From the NCBI RefSeq assembly GCF_014843845.1, contig NZ_JHQS01000023.1, forward strand, positions 1 through 64,000: 64,000 nt of DNA, in the 5' to 3' direction. This document shows positions 35,585 through 45,105 of this stretch, one piece after another. The position numbers and the translations under genes are program-made. A model generated the notes under the pieces. It was not told the DNA's origin and searched no databases. It saw only the letters and a program-made list of their open reading frames with translations. Source of the stretch: Mesorhizobium amorphae. Lineage in GTDB: Bacteria > Pseudomonadota > Alphaproteobacteria > Rhizobiales > Rhizobiaceae. Position 1 is the first letter of the stretch; every line of letters begins with the position of its first letter.

Positions 35585-35895
35585 TCGACAAGATGCGACG
35601 CCAGACGGCGTGCGTTATCTCAGTATCGCCACAGAAATCACCAAGGAGGACGGTGGATTTGGAACTCCTCATCGACGCTGTTCGATCGCGCTCGGATGCG
35701 AGATCTCCGACGCGGGCGATTTCGTTTATGCAGACCGGCTGGATTTTGCCGACAGGTCAGCCTTCGAGCCTATCGGCGTTTCATGCCGCATTTGTGCGCG
35801 CATGGATTGCATTCAACGCGCCATTCCGCCGCTCAAGAGCACGATAACGATCGACCACGACCGACGCAGCGAACTGCCATACACGATTTGCTGAT
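35585..35895 (+). pseudogene. C-terminal fragment of an XRE/DUF2083 (ScfR-like) regulator
   Basis: The frame from about 35585 encodes GVRYLSIATEITKEDGGFGTP, then FVYADRLDFADRSAFEPIGVSCRICARMDCIQRA, matching the DUF2083 domain at the end of ScfR-type short-chain-fatty-acid regulators, whose GVSCRxCxRxxCxQRAFPP motif is characteristic. The helix-turn-helix and the first two thirds are missing. It is a relic of about 100 codons right after the ATP-grasp gene. Confidence 0.65.
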
Positions 35896-36238
35896 TGAGA
35901 GTGAGGTGGCCGGAAGGTGCCATCTTGTCTGATGTCATTTCCACGTGCATGCGACACATCTCAGCTGTTCGACCTACACGGCCTCTATTCTGGGCTTGTA
36001 AACGGGCGTTCTCGAACCGCCCGATCTGGCCTGGGCGGGAAGGCGTGCCGCGTAAGTCCAGTCGCTCTATCCGCCGGGCGCTCGACGGGACGTCGAACTT
36101 GTTGGTCATGGTGCAAAATCCGGGAAGTTTGATGCGATTATGCAAAGGAATGTCGCACCCAGTGCGGTGTAGGACTTCTTGAACCGACCAAAATCAAAAA
36201 ACGGCCGGCGACGGGCATCAACAGAGCGGACCCTGCAA
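35896..36238. other. Intergenic region before the double ABC ATPase gene
   Basis: About 340 bases without a recognisable gene, promoter or repeat. It ends with a weak ribosome-binding context before ATG 36239. Confidence 0.35.
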
Positions 36239-37954
36239 ATGTCAAATGATCTCTCATTGCCGGACAAGCCGGGTGACGTGACGCTGGCCACGGCCGCGCA
36301 AGCCAGTCGGCCGGGGAAGCCCGCCACGTTGCTCAACATACGCAACCTTCGGATTGAGGCGATGGTCTACCCACCGGGCGAGAGCCCAAAGGGCGTAATT
36401 CTCGTCCACGACGTTTCGCTGACGCTGGAACGGGGCAGGGTTTTGGGTCTGATTGGCGAATCGGGCGCCGGCAAGTCCACCATAGGTCTGTCCAGCATGG
36501 GTTATGGTCGCGGCGGGGTCAAAATAACTGGCGGCGAGGTCATCCTTAACGACCGTGACATTCTGAAGGTCGGCGCAAGGGGCATGCGCAAACTCCGGGG
36601 CCGTGAGGTCTGCTATGTTGCGCAGTCGGCCGCCGCCGCATTCAACCCCGCCCACCGGCTGATGGACCAGGTGGTGGAGGCGGCACTTCTACATGGCGTG
36701 GCAACGCGGACAGAAGCCGAGAAGCGGGCGATTGCTCTATTTAAGAAGCTTGGTCTTCCTGACCCCGAAAACATCGGCAAGCGTTTCCCCCATCAGGTTT
36801 CGGGCGGTCAGTTGCAGCGCGTCATGACGGCCATGGCGCTCTGCTCGGAGCCTGACCTCATTGTCTTCGACGAGCCGACCACAGCGCTCGACGTCACCAC
36901 ACAAATCGACGTGCTGGCCGCGATCCGGGACGCCATCCGTGACACCGGGGTCGCGGCACTCTACATCACCCACGACTTGGCGGTGGTGGCGCAGGTCGCG
37001 GACGAGATCATGGTGCTGCGCCACGGCAAGCTCGTAGAGCGAGGAATGACGCAGCAGATCATCAACCAGCCGCACGAGCAATACACGCGAGCCCTCGTTT
37101 CAGTGCATCACATCGATCACGAGCAGAAGGACTGCGGCATGGCGCCTGTGCTGTCAGTCAAAGGCCTGACAGCAGGTTACGGCGACGGAGCAATCAAGGT
37201 CTTACGCGATGTGTCCCTGGACCTTCATACTGGACAGACGCTCGCCGTGGTCGGTGAATCGGGCTCGGGTAAATCGACGCTGGCGCGGGTGATCACCGGG
37301 TTGCTGCCGCCTTTGGCAGGCAGCATCCAGTTCGACGGGCGCGACCTTCCCCGTCGGTTGGCCGAGCGATCGAAGGATGACCTTCGGCAGCTTCAGATGA
37401 TCTATCAGATGGCGGATGTCGCGATGAATCCGCGCCAGACCGTTGCTACGATCATCGGGCGACCGCTCGAGTTCTATTTCGGCATCAACGGTGCGGAGCG
37501 CGACCATCGCGTGGCCGAACTGCTTGACAAGATCGAAATGGGCAAGAGCCTTGCGAACCGGTATCCGGCAGAGCTGTCAGGCGGACAAAAGCAGCGCGTT
37601 TGCATAGCCCGAGCGCTTGCGGCAAAGCCCAAGCTGATTATCTGCGACGAGGTGACTTCAGCCCTCGACCCATTGGTGGCCAACGGAATCTTGAAGCTCT
37701 TGCTGCACCTGCAGAAGGACGAGGGGGTAGCCTATCTCTTCATTACCCACGATCTCGCAACGGTGAAATCGATCGCCGATTCGATCTCGGTGATGTATCG
37801 CGGGCAAGTGGTCCGCTACGGGGCAAAAACCCAGGTTCTTAGCCCACCTTTCGACCCTTATACTGAGCTTCTGCTGTCTTCCGTTCCTGAGATGGAGGTC
37901 GGCTGGTTGGACAAGGCTATCAGCTCCCGGCGCATGGAGAGCGCCGGGAACTAG
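36239..37954 (+). CDS. Double ABC ATPase (fused DppD-DppF type)
   Basis: A 571-residue protein with two complete nucleotide-binding domains. Half one has Walker A GESGAGKST, signature VSGGQLQR and Walker [13 protein letters not shown]. Half two has GESGSGKST, LSGGQKQR and LIICDEVTSALD, each followed by a TITHDLA-like switch. Such fusions power peptide or opine importers. No permease or binding protein is next to it. The importer encoded at 51829-55284 has both permeases and a binding protein but no ATPase, so this gene may serve it. ATG 36239 is chosen. An upstream TTG at 36179 would add 20 residues and is less likely. Confidence 0.93.
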   Translation: MSNDLSLPDKPGDVTLATAAQASRPGKPATLLNIRNLRIEAMVYPPGESPKGVILVHDVSLTLERGRVLGLIGESGAGKSTIGLSSMGYGRGGVKITGGEVILNDRDILKVGARGMRKLRGREVCYVAQSAAAAFNPAHRLMDQVVEAALLHGVATRTEAEKRAIALFKKLGLPDPENIGKRFPHQVSGGQLQRVMTAMALCSEPDLIVFDEPTTALDVTTQIDVLAAIRDAIRDTGVAALYITHDLAVVAQVADEIMVLRHGKLVERGMTQQIINQPHEQYTRALVSVHHIDHEQKDCGMAPVLSVKGLTAGYGDGAIKVLRDVSLDLHTGQTLAVVGESGSGKSTLARVITGLLPPLAGSIQFDGRDLPRRLAERSKDDLRQLQMIYQMADVAMNPRQTVATIIGRPLEFYFGINGAERDHRVAELLDKIEMGKSLANRYPAELSGGQKQRVCIARALAAKPKLIICDEVTSALDPLVANGILKLLLHLQKDEGVAYLFITHDLATVKSIADSISVMYRGQVVRYGAKTQVLSPPFDPYTELLLSSVPEMEVGWLDKAISSRRMESAGN

Positions 37955-38180
37955 CCGCAGCTCTGTCGCTCCGGGACGGGCATGCAGAGTTAGACGCGGA
38001 CATTTCGTGAATGGTCCTGGGATCGCTTCAGCAATGCATTGACGGCTCTGTCGGCCGCTTTCTGCGCGGCAAGTTGGAAGCTCAGATTCTTCAGCTTAGG
38101 TTCGCTCGCGGCATTCGCCGGGATTGTTGTTGGCAACTCAGGGAAGCGTTACCCGGGTTGTTAGTGTGAGATGCTAAAAC

Positions 38181-38699
38181 ATGGCCGAAATCTATGATCC
38201 GCCGATCCCCTGGACGGGGGTTCTAAAGGTCCCCCTTGTACTGTATCGGACAAGGGTTCGTTCAGAGTGGATTGACGAGTTCGAGCACGTTAATTCCGCC
38301 CACTACCTATCGATCTCCAATCACGCTGGCTGGGCCTTCTGGAATTGGATCAACTCTCCTGAGGGCACCATGGAGGCACGCGGCGGCCATGAGAATGTGG
38401 TCATTGAGAACCACGTCCGGTATCTCAACGAATTGACGCTCGGCACTGAGATAAACGTCACGACGCAGCTAAGTGACTTCGACAACAAGCGCTTTGTATT
38501 GTTGCACCAGATCCGGAGGTCGGACGATGGTGTCCTCGCCGCGACGAACGAGATGAAATGCCTTGCCTTTAACTTGAACAACCGGCGGGCCGAGAAATGG
38601 CGTTCGATTGTTGTCGATCGACTTGAGTTGATCCGCAACTTTCAAGCTGCAGTCGGCGCACCTGCAACCCTTGGCCGGGTCGCACTCAAGGAGAGATAA
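38181..38699 (+). CDS. Hot-dog thioesterase, betainyl-CoA/carnitine-pathway type
   Basis: A 172-residue hot-dog (4HBT-like) protein. WIDEFEHVNSAHYLSISNHAGWAFWNW carries the family's conserved aspartate-histidine region, followed by GGHENVVIENHVRYLNELTLGTEI and KRFVLLHQIRRSDDG with TNEMKCLAFNL. The same pattern is found in the thioesterase of L-carnitine breakdown and in the thioesterase domain fused to carnitine dehydrogenases, which act on betainyl-CoA to give glycine betaine. That activity is inferred. No carnitine dehydrogenase is in the window. It is close to the betaine-type catabolic cluster, and a BetB-like gene lies at 50120. Confidence 0.85.
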   Translation: MAEIYDPPIPWTGVLKVPLVLYRTRVRSEWIDEFEHVNSAHYLSISNHAGWAFWNWINSPEGTMEARGGHENVVIENHVRYLNELTLGTEINVTTQLSDFDNKRFVLLHQIRRSDDGVLAATNEMKCLAFNLNNRRAEKWRSIVVDRLELIRNFQAAVGAPATLGRVALKER

Positions 38700-38977
38700 G
38701 GCATTCTTTGCTCATGCCCCCCACTCAACCGGTAACTCGCACCGACGGGAGTGGCGCCACGACCATCAAGAGACGTCAGAAACATGCGTCCCATCACGCA
38801 AACTCGGATTCGATCTATTCTCAGAAGACCCATGAGAGCGGAACGCTCGGTATCCAGGACTGGATGGGACAACTAACCAAGCATCTTGCCTCGGAGTCGG
38901 ACGAAGGTAAGGGGCTGCACTCCGGCACCCGCCTTCAGTGGCAGCGGGCCACAGGGAATGCGATGGAGACTCGGCCA

Positions 38978-40024
38978 TTAGCCTAGACCCGGTCCTACCC
39001 AGGCTGGCACCTCCAAACGGCATTGCTGCGGAGTTTTCGCATAAATGACCTTAAAACATTTCGAGAAATGCGATGAGGAAATGAAGCCGCACGCAATTGC
39101 AACGTCGATCAATGGCATTCGTGTGCCCTCGATTAGCCTTTTGGCGTGGTCGAGTCTCATTTTCAGATAATGCTTGGCTGGCGAGAGGCCAAGGTGTGTG
39201 AGAAAAAGTCGTTCGAGTTGGCGCCTTGAGAGACCGGCGCGCTTCGCCACCACATCCATCGAGAGCGGGTTATCAAGGTTTGCTTCCATGGTCTGAACGG
39301 CGGCAACAAGCTTTTCGCTGACGTTTGCGTACGACAGTCCCGATGGGGCAGTCTGGCGATTTGAACCGGAGCGTTGTCCGTCAACAATTGCATGGCGGCA
39401 TACTTCTTGTGCGACCGTTCCGCCGGCTTGGCTCGCAATGAAGTCGACTGCCAGGTCGAAGGCCGCCAGTTCGCCCGCACAAGTGGAATACTGCCCATCC
39501 TTCACGAAAAGCGTTTCCCGAATGCGCGGCCTACGGAACACCTCGGAAAAAGCTGCGAGTCTCGACCAATGGATTGTGCAAGGAATATCGGCCAGCAAGC
39601 CAGTTTCGGCCAGAAGCCACGTGGCCGTGCCCAGTGCCGATATGAAAATGCCCCGCCTTGCCATGCATCTTAGGAACCCGTGTAACTGTGGCGTATGCTG
39701 CCGTTCAACCTGCTCGCCCGCGATAATTACGAGCTGGTTGAGGTGCGCATTGGTAGCGCTCAAGGCCTCAGCGGTTATGTCGACAGAAATTGCGATGTTG
39801 TTCGCACCGTAAACTGCCTTGTTGTCTAGTCCTGCAATTTGCCACCGAAACAAAGAGGCCTTCGCTAGCACATTCGCTATCCGAAACGGCTCGAGATAAG
39901 CGTGAAGCGCCAGGTGCGAGAAACCTGGCAGTACCAGAACGGCGATGTAAACCGGTTGATCGAGCGACAGATCATTCGGCCGCTCTGTAGGCTTCATCGC
40001 CTGGATTGTAGCCGGAGCGTTCAT
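38978..40024 (-). CDS. GlxA-type AraC-family regulator with DJ-1/PfpI domain (GbdR-like)
   Basis: A 348-residue regulator. Residues about 25-200 form a DJ-1/PfpI glutamine-amidotransferase-like domain that starts VYIAVLVLPGFSHLALHAYLEPFRIAN. The C-terminal 110 residues are an AraC DNA-binding domain with two helix-turn-helix motifs: LSMDVVAKRAGLSRRQLERLF, and LIDVAIACGFISSSHFSKCFK. GbdR, the regulator of glycine-betaine breakdown, has the same build. It overlaps the HpbD-like gene by one base (TGATG) and is the last gene of the mttB-hpbD-regulator operon. It probably senses a betaine or its metabolite. Confidence 0.92.
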   Translation of the reverse strand: MNAPATIQAMKPTERPNDLSLDQPVYIAVLVLPGFSHLALHAYLEPFRIANVLAKASLFRWQIAGLDNKAVYGANNIAISVDITAEALSATNAHLNQLVIIAGEQVERQHTPQLHGFLRCMARRGIFISALGTATWLLAETGLLADIPCTIHWSRLAAFSEVFRRPRIRETLFVKDGQYSTCAGELAAFDLAVDFIASQAGGTVAQEVCRHAIVDGQRSGSNRQTAPSGLSYANVSEKLVAAVQTMEANLDNPLSMDVVAKRAGLSRRQLERLFLTHLGLSPAKHYLKMRLDHAKRLIEGTRMPLIDVAIACGFISSSHFSKCFKVIYAKTPQQCRLEVPAWVGPGLG

Positions 40025-41136
40025 CAGCGCCCGTATCTTGCAATCGGTTCACCCAACGTCTTCGCCTCGGGCTGAACACCGAGCCCGGGCCGCTGGGGCA
40101 CGGAAATATGCCCATTTCGTATCACTATTGGGTTTTCGGGGTCATAGTGCCCATCGATGTACTCCTGGGCAATCCATGTGCCTTCAAACCGCCGCGGCTC
40201 GACTGTCGAGGCGAGATGGACGCAAGCTGCTGCAATAACATCGCCGCCCCAGGCGTCATCGCAAGTGTGCGGAAGAGATCGGATCGCACACATGTCTCGC
40301 ACGGTGGTCATCTTCGTGAGGCCCCCAAGACGCGTGACTTTCAACCCAAACCCATCAGCGATGCCCGAGGAAATAGCGCGAAGGACAGCGTTCAAATCTT
40401 CTGTGTTTTCATCGAGATATACAGGATGCGTAAGCCTGCCTTTGAGACTCGCGACCTCTTCCATAGTGTTGCACGGCTGTTCGAACACGAAGGGAACGGA
40501 CTGGCAAAGTCGATCGAGGTGGATGGCGGCGGCTATGGTCAGGCCGCGGTTGCCGTCGACCGCAATTCTCGCTCTGTACCCGACGGCCTCCCAAACCTTA
40601 TGGACAGTTGCGGCATCCTGTTCGAGATCGCGCCCGCCAATCTTAATCTGCAGGCGCGGATATCCTGATTTGACCTTGTCCGCAGCGATGCGAGCGGTTT
40701 CTTCAGGAGTGCCAACGATGGTAGAGTAGTACGAAGGTACTCGATCCGTGAGCGCGCCGCCGAGCAGAGTCGAGACTGGCACCCCGAGACGCTGGCCGAG
40801 CAGATCCAGCAGTGCAATGTCGAAAGCTGCCTTGGCATAGCCGTGGCCGTTCAACCGTTCGTCCATCGTCTTTAAGAGATGGCGGATTGAGGACACCTGT
40901 TGGCCAATCAAGCCGAGGGCGATCTCAGCAATTGCTGCGCGGGCGCCAAGCGTATGATGGGGTTGATAAACCGGACCAATCGGGCAGGTCTCTCCCCAAC
41001 CCTTGAAGCCGTTGTCGGTCGCGATTTCAAGCAGAGTGCTGTCAAGCTGTTGTACGCTGCCGCTCGCCATTCGGTAGCTGCTACCGCCCTTCACCGGAAG
41101 CAAGCATTTATAAACGTTAATGGTCTCTATCCGCAT
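40024..41136 (-). CDS. hpbD: Enolase-superfamily racemase/epimerase, HpbD-like (4-hydroxyproline betaine/proline betaine 2-epimerase)
   Basis: A 370-residue mandelate-racemase-subgroup enzyme. The two catalytic lysines on opposite faces are Lys165 (LQIKIGG) and Lys266 (FGLKVTRLGG). Metal ligands are Asp194 (IAVDGNRG), Glu219 (FVFEQPC) and Asp242 (LDEN). In HpbD the corresponding lysines are 163 and 265, and the family epimerises trans-4-hydroxyproline betaine at C2. It starts eight bases after the MttB homologue and ends overlapping the regulator, so the three genes are one operon. Substrate assignment rests on this similarity and on neighbours. Simple proline betaine (stachydrine) racemisation is the alternative. 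Confidence 0.88.
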   Translation of the reverse strand: MRIETINVYKCLLPVKGGSSYRMASGSVQQLDSTLLEIATDNGFKGWGETCPIGPVYQPHHTLGARAAIAEIALGLIGQQVSSIRHLLKTMDERLNGHGYAKAAFDIALLDLLGQRLGVPVSTLLGGALTDRVPSYYSTIVGTPEETARIAADKVKSGYPRLQIKIGGRDLEQDAATVHKVWEAVGYRARIAVDGNRGLTIAAAIHLDRLCQSVPFVFEQPCNTMEEVASLKGRLTHPVYLDENTEDLNAVLRAISSGIADGFGLKVTRLGGLTKMTTVRDMCAIRSLPHTCDDAWGGDVIAAACVHLASTVEPRRFEGTWIAQEYIDGHYDPENPIVIRNGHISVPQRPGLGVQPEAKTLGEPIARYGR

Positions 41137-41144
41137 GGCAGGCC

Positions 41145-42695
41145 TTAATATTCGTCATTTAGCGCGTCGACCGCTGGAATCTCGCGCGAGCGGCGTTCGA
41201 TGTATGCTTGCAGTTCTTCATCCTTAGCCTGGTCCAGCTTGGGCTCCTGATATTCTCCCAAAAGATGTCTGGCGTGTTCGAGGGCGCGCTGCTTTATGTC
41301 CTTCGAGCCATCGGCTTTCCACTGCTCAATCGAGTTGTTATCGAACAGCTTTGGTATGAAAAATGCGCGTTCAAAGTTGGCCTGGGTGTGCGGGTGGCCA
41401 AGGTAGTGGCCGCCAGGTCCAACATCACGAATCGCTGCCAGAGCTTCGTCGAAATCATCCCACTGGATGCCCTGGGTCATGCGGTAGCCCATATCACAGA
41501 CCTCCGCGTCGACGACGAACTTGGCGATTGAGCAATGCATCCCGGCTTCGTTCCAGCCTGCCGAATGCCAGATATAGTTGGCCCCCGACATCAGCACGGC
41601 CATCATCGTCATGGCGCTTTCGTAGCCGGACTGAGCGTCGAAGACTTTCGCGCCGCCCAGCAAGTTAGAAGTGCGCCACGGAATATTGTATCGTCGGGCC
41701 ATCTGCCCGATCATGAAGTTCATCAACGAGATCTCGGGAGTTCCCGCCATCGGTGCCCCAGACTGCATCGATACCGTTGACAGATAATGACCGTAGATCG
41801 CCGGGCAGCCTTTGCGCACAACCTGGGTATAAGCAAGGGCCGAAAGAGCTTCCGCGTTGAGCTGGGCGACTGCGGCAGCGGTGGACGCCGGTGTATTGGC
41901 GCCGCCGAGTACGAAGGGCGAGCAAAGCACCGGCTGGTTACGCCGGCAGAAGGCTCGCATGGCGCCAAGCATCACTTGGTCCCACACCAGCGGCGAATTG
42001 CCGTTGCAGTTGCCGGTGGTGACCGCATGGGTTTCCAGGAAGCCCGGTCCGAACAGGATATCGCACATGTCGAGAGCGTCTTCGGCGTTTTTCGGCGACG
42101 TGGTCATGCCCATGAACGTCTTGTCGGAATACCTCATGGACGAATACGTGATGTGCAAATGCCTGTGCGCCACCACAATGTCCATCGGCTCGACGATGTG
42201 GTGTGCTGAGGAATGCAGCGCGGGCATCATATGGGCGAGTTTGTGGAACGTGCCGAGATCGGCAATCGTTGGACCACGCCGAACATCGTCAAGATCGCGC
42301 ATATAAGGAGCGCCGGTCATCGGTACGAAGATCGACTTCGGACCTCCCAATTCGACGTTTTTGGAGGGATCGCGCGCAAAATACTCGATCTCTGGCGGAA
42401 TGGTCTTGATAAGCTCCATGACCAAGCCGCGGTCTAGATAGACCCGTTCGCCGCGAACGTCTGCGCCTGCCCGACGCCAATCTTCTAGCGCGATCGGATC
42501 CCGGAACACCACGCCGACCTCTTCCAAGATGGCCAGCGACGCTTCATGCATTCGCTCGACTTGCTCCGCATCCATTGGTTCAACCACGGGCAATCCGCGT
42601 TTGAGCGTTGGCAGCATTTCGACGTTGGGCGCGGTGCGAATTGTTCGCCGCGCTTCCCGGCCGCCTCTTCGCGAAGCCCTCGCTTCAGCAGTCAT
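41145..42695 (-). CDS. MttB-family (trimethylamine methyltransferase-like) corrinoid-dependent methyltransferase, no pyrrolysine codon
   Basis: A 516-residue member of the MttB superfamily. Characteristic stretches include RVYLDRGLVMELIKTIPPEIEYFARDP, MTGAPYMRDLDDVRRGPT, GQMARRYNIPWRTS, KVFDAQSGYESAMTMMAVLMSGANYIWHSAGW and GPGGHYLGHPHTQANFER. The gene reads through without an amber codon, so it belongs to the non-pyrrolysine branch, whose studied members demethylate quaternary amines such as glycine betaine or proline betaine by passing the methyl group to a corrinoid protein. No corrinoid protein gene is seen here. The start at 42695 has GGAG about six bases upstream; TTG 42707 is less likely. 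First gene of an operon with the hpbD-like gene. Confidence 0.93.
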   Translation of the reverse strand: MTAEARASRRGGREARRTIRTAPNVEMLPTLKRGLPVVEPMDAEQVERMHEASLAILEEVGVVFRDPIALEDWRRAGADVRGERVYLDRGLVMELIKTIPPEIEYFARDPSKNVELGGPKSIFVPMTGAPYMRDLDDVRRGPTIADLGTFHKLAHMMPALHSSAHHIVEPMDIVVAHRHLHITYSSMRYSDKTFMGMTTSPKNAEDALDMCDILFGPGFLETHAVTTGNCNGNSPLVWDQVMLGAMRAFCRRNQPVLCSPFVLGGANTPASTAAAVAQLNAEALSALAYTQVVRKGCPAIYGHYLSTVSMQSGAPMAGTPEISLMNFMIGQMARRYNIPWRTSNLLGGAKVFDAQSGYESAMTMMAVLMSGANYIWHSAGWNEAGMHCSIAKFVVDAEVCDMGYRMTQGIQWDDFDEALAAIRDVGPGGHYLGHPHTQANFERAFFIPKLFDNNSIEQWKADGSKDIKQRALEHARHLLGEYQEPKLDQAKDEELQAYIERRSREIPAVDALNDEY

Positions 42696-42855
42696 GCTGG
42701 TCTCCAAAATACTAAGGAAAAGCAGGGCATTGAGTGAGCGCCCTCAGCGCGACTATTGCTTAATCCTAGGGATTTGACCTAATGCAAAAGTCTCACCCCG
42801 GTGTTGACTAAAGTGCTGTCCGGATTTCGGGGCGGTCAGTTTGGTTGAATGTTCT

Positions 42856-43767
42856 ATGGTTCGTCGTTACTATGATCTCCCGTCCCTGACCGCCCTTGCA
42901 GTGTTCGAGGCTTCTGCAAGGCATCTTTCGTTCAAGCTTGCGGCTTCCGAGCTCAATGTGACGCCGGGGGCCGTCAGCCGGCAGATTAAAGCTATTGAGG
43001 ACGAGATTGGGGTTCCTCTCTTCGTGCGGCTTGGAACCGGGGTCATGCTCACCAGCGCTGGCGAGGATCTCTATGCCGTCCTGGCAAGCGGTTTTTCCAG
43101 GGCGTCCGAGATTGTCAGAATGATCAAGCGCGGTGATCGCGCGAAGAACGTTACAATTGCCTGCTCAGATGGCATTGCATCGATGTGGCTGATACCGCGG
43201 ATGCCGGGTTTCTGGAATCGTAATCCCGAGATCGCGGTCGACCACCTGATTTCCGACAATACGCGCGACTACAGGCGCGCTGAAGTCGAGTTGCGAATCC
43301 GATATGGCTTCGGTTCATGGCCGGACGAAAACAGCGAATTGCTGTTTGGTGATGTGATCTATCCTGTGTGCGGGCCCGGATTTGCGCAGGAGCACCGGGA
43401 TGCCACAGCGGAATCGCTGCCCGAACTTCCCCTCCTACACGTCAACTGGGTAGATCCGGATTGGACCGGGTGGGACGAGGTATTCCGGCGCGCAGGAATT
43501 CCACATGGGACTCCTCGCGGCCGTAGGTTCGGCAAATTTTCCGTGGCCTTGCAGGCCGCTCAGGCCAACCAGGGAGTCGCTGTGGGTTGGCACCGGCTGG
43601 TGCTACCGCTGGTAGAAGAGGGCAAATTGGTCAGGATTACCGACCTCGAACTGCCTGCTCCCGGGGGATATTATCTAACCTGGAACGACAATCGAACACT
43701 GTCGCCTGCTGCTGAGCTGCTTCGAGAATGGTTAAGGCAGATCGCTGCCAAGGAGCGCGAAGCTTAA
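42856..43767 (+). CDS. LysR-family regulator, GcvA-like
   Basis: A 303-residue LysR protein, divergent from the MttB homologue. The DNA-binding part is LPSLTALAVFEASARHLSFKLAASELNVTPGAVSRQIKAIEDEIG, a pattern typical of GcvA-type regulators, followed by the effector domain (VTIACSDGIASMWLIPRMPGF). A TTG at 42841 is possible, but ATG 42856 gives the normal length. It shares a 160-base promoter region with mttB, and this arrangement usually means control of the divergent operon. It is convergent with the FAD oxidase gene and two bases from its end. Confidence 0.92.
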   Translation: MVRRYYDLPSLTALAVFEASARHLSFKLAASELNVTPGAVSRQIKAIEDEIGVPLFVRLGTGVMLTSAGEDLYAVLASGFSRASEIVRMIKRGDRAKNVTIACSDGIASMWLIPRMPGFWNRNPEIAVDHLISDNTRDYRRAEVELRIRYGFGSWPDENSELLFGDVIYPVCGPGFAQEHRDATAESLPELPLLHVNWVDPDWTGWDEVFRRAGIPHGTPRGRRFGKFSVALQAAQANQGVAVGWHRLVLPLVEEGKLVRITDLELPAPGGYYLTWNDNRTLSPAAELLREWLRQIAAKEREA

Positions 43768-43769
43768 TG

Positions 43770-45092
43770 CTATAGCTCGCGCCCGGCACGCCTCTGCATG
43801 GCCCAAAGTTGCAAGGGTGCGCCGATTGCCATCAACGGCATTGGATAAAGCTTATTTGGCGGCGGTTCCTGCAGAGCCTCTGCGACCATTGGCTCTCCTG
43901 TCCCGACCGCCAAGTCGGCGGCCAGCATTCCGTAGAGCGTGCCCTTGACCGTACCCAGGCCGTTGCAGCATCCAGCCACATACACCCGATCCTCGATCTC
44001 ACCGAACGCCGGCGCCGAGTTTAGCGACAGGCACAAGTGACCGCCCCAGCGATGTTCCATCGCGACGCCCTTCAGCATTGGGAAACGCGCTATGAAAGAC
44101 CGATCATGTGTATGCCCGGTCTGGCGCACCTGGTCCTCGCTCGTCGTCATCGAGGGATTGTAGGTGAATGTGTTACGCACGACGATGCGATCGCCCACCC
44201 GTCTGATTGTCGACCCCATCGGGTCGGCCGGAATGAGTCCCCAGCTCGGCTCACCACCCAGCGCCCGTTGTTCTCGGTCCGAGAGCGTCCGTGTCATGCT
44301 GGCGTAGGTGAACACGTGAAGAAGACGTTGCTTGTAGAACCCAAAACTCTCCAGATGCCCATTTACCGTGAGGATCAGGCGCGGCGCGACGATTTCGCCC
44401 TCCGCCGTTTGGACATGATGCTCCTTGCCGGTGCGAAGCTCGGTCACGGGGGAGTTTTCGAAAATCTTAACACGTTCGGCCAGTCCGGTAGCCAGCCCCC
44501 GAATGAAGCCGGCGGGTTGGGCCATCACCGCGCCCGGCGTAAATGTGCCACCGACGAAGAAATCGGTCCCCGTGATGCGCTTCATGTCTGTCGCATCGAG
44601 ACTTCCGAAATCCTCCGCAAGCCCGACAAGGTGGCTTTCGAATTCGCGGAGCGATCGAAGGCCATGATCTGTCGCTGCTCCGTGGATCTTACCGGCTCTG
44701 ACGAAATAGGGGTGGAGACCGTATTCCTCGGCTGCTGAGCCGGAAAAATCGATCGCCGCGCGATTCATTTGGATCTGCTTTACATCGTGTTCCCGGCTGC
44801 CGCCGTAGTTTTCGCCGCCCAACTCGTGAGGCAGGTCGATCATAAAGCCCGAATTTCGTCCCGCTGCACCCCAGCCGATCCGCTGGGCGTCGACGACAGC
44901 AATACGGTCGTTCGGTACCAATTGTGAGAGGCGCCGCGCGGCCGCGAGGCCGGCGAAGCCGGCCCCGACAATGACCCAGTCAGCCATGTAGCGGCCGCGC
45001 AGCACCTCAGGCGCCTTGGGAGGCGGCAAAACAGCATACCAGCCCGGTATGGCCATGTCCGCTGGCGTGCGGACAGCCTGATGGACACTCAT
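43770..45092 (-). CDS. FAD-dependent amine/D-amino-acid oxidase family protein (DAO fold)
   Basis: A 440-residue flavoenzyme. The dinucleotide motif is VIVGAGFAGLAAARRLSQL (GAGFAG at residues 43-48), followed by GWGAAGRNSGFM, and at the C-terminus GVAMEHRWGGHLCLSLNSAPAFGEI with VYVAGCCNGLGTVKGTLYG. Such proteins include gamma-glutamylputrescine oxidase and N-methyl-amino-acid oxidases or demethylases. Next to an ALDH and a DapA-family gene, and close to the mttB-hpbD operon, it could oxidise an N-methylproline/hydroxyproline or a D-hydroxyproline derived from a betaine. It starts 13 bases after the ALDH stop, so it is cotranscribed. Confidence 0.9.
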   Translation of the reverse strand: MSVHQAVRTPADMAIPGWYAVLPPPKAPEVLRGRYMADWVIVGAGFAGLAAARRLSQLVPNDRIAVVDAQRIGWGAAGRNSGFMIDLPHELGGENYGGSREHDVKQIQMNRAAIDFSGSAAEEYGLHPYFVRAGKIHGAATDHGLRSLREFESHLVGLAEDFGSLDATDMKRITGTDFFVGGTFTPGAVMAQPAGFIRGLATGLAERVKIFENSPVTELRTGKEHHVQTAEGEIVAPRLILTVNGHLESFGFYKQRLLHVFTYASMTRTLSDREQRALGGEPSWGLIPADPMGSTIRRVGDRIVVRNTFTYNPSMTTSEDQVRQTGHTHDRSFIARFPMLKGVAMEHRWGGHLCLSLNSAPAFGEIEDRVYVAGCCNGLGTVKGTLYGMLAADLAVGTGEPMVAEALQEPPPNKLYPMPLMAIGAPLQLWAMQRRAGREL

Positions 45093-45105
45093 CAGAAATT
45101 CCCCG

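Noticed and set aside
41145..42695. Pyrrolysine-containing trimethylamine methyltransferase
   Set aside because: The reading frame has no in-frame amber codon across 516 residues, so it belongs to the non-pyrrolysine branch.
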